This document shows positions 61,569 to 64,000 of a DNA stretch of 64,000 nt, in pieces; the stretch's first letter is position 1, and each line of letters starts with the position of its first letter. The notes beneath the pieces are model-generated. The model was not told where the DNA came from, ran no database searches, and saw only the letters and a program-made list of their open reading frames with translations. Source of the DNA: Thauera sp. GTDB taxonomy: Bacteria; Pseudomonadota; Gammaproteobacteria; Burkholderiales; Rhodocyclaceae. Position numbers and translations under genes: made by a program. The stretch lies in the NCBI GenBank assembly GCA_017302295.1, contig JAFLDS010000007.1:140724-204723 (forward strand), given 5' to 3'.

Positions 61569-64000
61569 CGCTTGCCTCCTCCACACCAGGCCCGGATTCC
61601 GCTGCAGACGCTTCGGCTGCCGGGGGCACCAGCTCTTCAGCACCAGCCCCTGCGGCCAATTCTTCCTCGCCAGCCGCGGCAACCGTCGAACCCGCGCCTG
61701 CTGACTCGGGGGCGAAGAAGGGTTGATAACGCACGCCGAAGTCCAGGATCCACGTTCGCCCCTGCGACTCCTCGGCAAGCAGCGTCTGGTCCTGCGCCAG
61801 CAATGCGGCCTGCGCCGACTGAGCATCCGCCCGTGTGGTCCGAGCGTCCGCAATGTTCGCGCCGGCCTGGTCCATCGACTGCTGGTTGCGCTCGGCTTCG
61901 GCCACCGCCACGTCCTGCGTTTCCTGCAGCCCGGCATCGGTCTCGTGCAGGCTCTGATTGCGCTGTGCGATGTCGTCGCCGCCGTGGTTCAGTTCGGCCT
62001 CGATCTCGTCCAGCCCCAGCGCCTGGTTGATCATGTTCATGATGAACTCGTTGATGGACTGCATCACCTGATTGACCTTCCGTCTCACCGCGCGCACGGC
62101 CGGGGCGATCAGATTGTCCCACAGCGCACCCGCGGTCGCGTCCCAGGCCCTTTCGAGCCAGCTGCGCTTGCGCGGCTCCTCGGGCTTGGGCTCGACACTG
62201 ACGTTGCTGCCCTCGGCCTGGACCGACTGCGCCTCACCCTCGCCTCGATCCGCCTCGCCGGATGCACGTGCGTTCTCGGCCGCCATGTTCTGCTGGGCGC
62301 CGGCGGCCTGGTCAAGCTTCAGCTCTTCGCCGGCGACGGTGGCTCGCTCTGCCTGCGCCACCGCGCCCTGCTCGGCGTTCCTCGCCTTCAGCCCCGCCGC
62401 CGTCTCATGCGCGGCGCGGTTGTGCTGCTCCGCGCTGCTGCTGTCGGTGATGAAACCGGAAACGACCTCCAGCGCATCGGCAATTGCCGCGCGCTGCTCG
62501 CGAATCGACACGAGCGCTGCTGGGCTGTAGGGCACAGGCGCTGGCGGAGCCTCCGGCTCGTCGCGCCCGACGTCCCCCTGGCCTGCCTCGGCGGACGCTG
62601 GAATGGGCAGGCTGGTGGCAGATTCCGCCGCGTTAACGCCGAGTCCGGACGGTGGCGCCATCTCACCGCCAGGCAATGGCTGCGCCGCCAGCGGGTTCTC
62701 GTCGGCGGCCAGCGGTGGAAGCAGTGCAGCGAGTTGAGTTGCCGGTGAAGAACCACGCCCAAGTTGCGTTCGCACCGAAATGCTGCGGTCGATCAGCGCG
62801 TGTGTGCGCGCATCGCCCGCACCCGGCTCCGGCGTTCCCAGCGCGAGCCTGCCTGACCGTTTCACCGCGGGCAGCAGCAACTGGCTACCGAGTTCGCGCC
62901 GCAGGCCGATGCCTAGCCGGCTGTTCATGTCGAAGATCTGACGCGCCAGCTCGTTCTGCCAATCCCAGCCATGGCCGATGCCCAGGTGCGGATTGAAGAA
63001 CGTGCGCTGGCCCGCCACCCTGCGATTGCGCCACACGCCGCTGCTGCCATCGACGACCAGATCGTCGGCCAGGCCGCCGCCCATGAAGTAGTTGATGTCG
63101 GCCCGCGTGTAGCCCGGAATCTGTCCGCGGTCGAGCATGTCCTCAATCACTTCGCGCCGGTTGAGCGCCTGCCGGGTCCGCCCCGCACGCGCACCGGGCA
63201 CCCGGTAGCCGCGCACCTCCGGGACGTGGGTCAGGCCCGGGAAGGCGTTGTCGATGAAGTTCCGGTAGCTGCGGCTATCATTGACGATCTGGATGAAGCG
63301 CGGATCGTGACTGATTTGCGGTGCCATGCTCGCCGGCAGCGTATGGTGGCCGGTCTTCGATACCGCCAGGGCCTCGCCCGCCGCGTCACGCAACGCCAGG
63401 CCGCCCCCGGCACGCCGCGTTGGATGCAGTTGTGTGAATGCACGCAGTTCCTCCTCGGTCCATCTGCCCTTGATGAAGGGGCTGGAATTCACCGCGTCGG
63501 CCAGCTCGCGTGGCGTTGCGCCGGGTGGCAGGCGGTCGCGGACGAGCTGGATCTCGGCGAACTCGGTCTCGCGCACCTCGCGCAGGAAGTCCGCGTCGTC
63601 GCGCACGAACCGTGGCGTGCCACCGCGACCGGTTCCCACCTCCGCATGCCCCATGCGTTCGCGGCCGAAGCGGGCGCGCAGGGCGTCGTCGATCTGGCGC
63701 GCATTCCATCCGGGATTGGCCTGGCGCAAGGCATCGAGTTCGTCCGTCAATTCGCGCCCAAGCCGCAACTGGTACGCACGCTCCACCGGATCATTGATGG
63801 AGCGCGCCACCATCACGTTGCGCTCATGGATGCCGCGCAGGCGCCGGTTGTAGAAGCGGCCCAGCGCCGTGTCCGCGGTGGCCACGCCCCGTAGCCGGCG
63901 CCGTGTCCATTCCTCGGCCTGGCCACCGAGACGGTTTGCCCAGCGCACCGCGCTCGTCCCGCGCGCCCAGCCCAGCGCGCGCATCGCGCCGCCGCGCGCC
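61549..64000 (-). CDS. Large operon protein, cut by the window edge
   Basis: At least 811 residues from ATG 63984; the frame stays open to 64000, so the true start may be outside. The first ~350 residues are a globular region with a GHHTLPASMAPQISHDPRFI stretch that resembles nuclease-like or pre-toxin His-rich motifs, but this is not assigned. Later comes a Pro/Ala-rich linker and two similar Gln/Ala/Glu-rich helical blocks (AHETAAGLKARN ... and LHETDAGLQETQ ...). It ends in a short aromatic strand (TWILDFGVRYQPFF) and an acidic tail. Operon with the TPR-like and eCIS-core genes suggests an injected or particle-linked protein. Confidence 0.6.
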   Translation of the reverse strand, partial: ARGGAMRALGWARGTSAVRWANRLGGQAEEWTRRRLRGVATADTALGRFYNRRLRGIHERNVMVARSINDPVERAYQLRLGRELTDELDALRQANPGWNARQIDDALRARFGRERMGHAEVGTGRGGTPRFVRDDADFLREVRETEFAEIQLVRDRLPPGATPRELADAVNSSPFIKGRWTEEELRAFTQLHPTRRAGGGLALRDAAGEALAVSKTGHHTLPASMAPQISHDPRFIQIVNDSRSYRNFIDNAFPGLTHVPEVRGYRVPGARAGRTRQALNRREVIEDMLDRGQIPGYTRADINYFMGGGLADDLVVDGSSGVWRNRRVAGQRTFFNPHLGIGHGWDWQNELARQIFDMNSRLGIGLRRELGSQLLLPAVKRSGRLALGTPEPGAGDARTHALIDRSISVRTQLGRGSSPATQLAALLPPLAADENPLAAQPLPGGEMAPPSGLGVNAAESATSLPIPASAEAGQGDVGRDEPEAPPAPVPYSPAALVSIREQRAAIADALEVVSGFITDSSSAEQHNRAAHETAAGLKARNAEQGAVAQAERATVAGEELKLDQAAGAQQNMAAENARASGEADRGEGEAQSVQAEGSNVSVEPKPEEPRKRSWLERAWDATAGALWDNLIAPAVRAVRRKVNQVMQSINEFIMNMINQALGLDEIEAELNHGGDDIAQRNQSLHETDAGLQETQDVAVAEAERNQQSMDQAGANIADARTTRADAQSAQAALLAQDQTLLAEESQGRTWILDFGVRYQPFFAPESAGAGSTVAAAGEEELAAGAGAEELVPPAAEASAAESGPGVEEASDESVLA

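Overview
The window is high-GC DNA with gene content typical of a betaproteobacterium, most like Rhodocyclales (Thauera/Azoarcus group). The case rests on the mix of chromate resistance, bufferin-type copper peptide genes, PstSCAB, Glk/Pgi and many class II toxin-antitoxin genes. This is inference from protein character, not a database match.

Layout. 1-3510: end of a TetR regulator and a three-gene HlyD/FtsX-like/ATPase exporter operon. 3553-6475: a VOC-fold protein, then chrB-chrA for chromate resistance. 6517-17712: a defence and toxin-antitoxin island. It holds Fic, a solitary ParD, an MmeI-like single-chain restriction-modification enzyme, HicAB, a truncated HVO_A0114-type regulator, HigBA, a DUF1345 membrane protein, a ParE/Phd pair and a TIR plus deoxyribosyltransferase-like protein. 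17923-25849: a complete glutathione reductase gene, a 1324-residue protein of unknown function, a ClC chloride channel and a DUF202 protein. Broken second copies of the reductase and of the large gene flank these. 25954-28276: WrbA, a truncated YcaC-like hydrolase and a DedA-rhodanese fusion.

28357-33026 is a small catabolic cluster (TIM-barrel protein, FAD oxidoreductase, TRAP binding protein) with a divergent LysR regulator. 33161-37430 holds a macrodomain protein and a complete bufferin operon (BufA, BufB/MNIO, BufC, DoxX) next to a sigma/anti-sigma pair. 37456-42912 holds a DUF2237 protein and a phosphorelay made of two HPt proteins, two receivers and a large histidine kinase. A tRNA-Ser(GGA), cytochrome b561, glk and pgi (convergent) and pstSCAB with a Pho box follow. 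51283-56313 carries a LysR regulator, an aldo/keto reductase, a Bcr/CflA-type efflux pump and an NfeD/SPFH pair.

56512-64000 carries a sigma-54 activator with a changed GAFTGA loop. Next to it is an operon read from the right edge with hallmarks of an extracellular contractile injection system (eCIS) cargo locus: an eCIS-core (DUF4157) protein with two HExxH motifs around an OmpA-like domain, a TPR-like helical protein and a large protein cut by the window edge.

The most unusual signal is a family of six ~95-100 bp stem-closed repeats (13.3-16.7 kb and 23.5 kb). Each has a TANNNT box 6-7 bases upstream of a terminal stem whose two strands change together between copies. They lie among the broken genes and could be a structured small RNA family or a non-autonomous mobile element. 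Starts were chosen from ribosome-binding sites and overlaps. No database search was possible, so family names rest on motifs read by eye.
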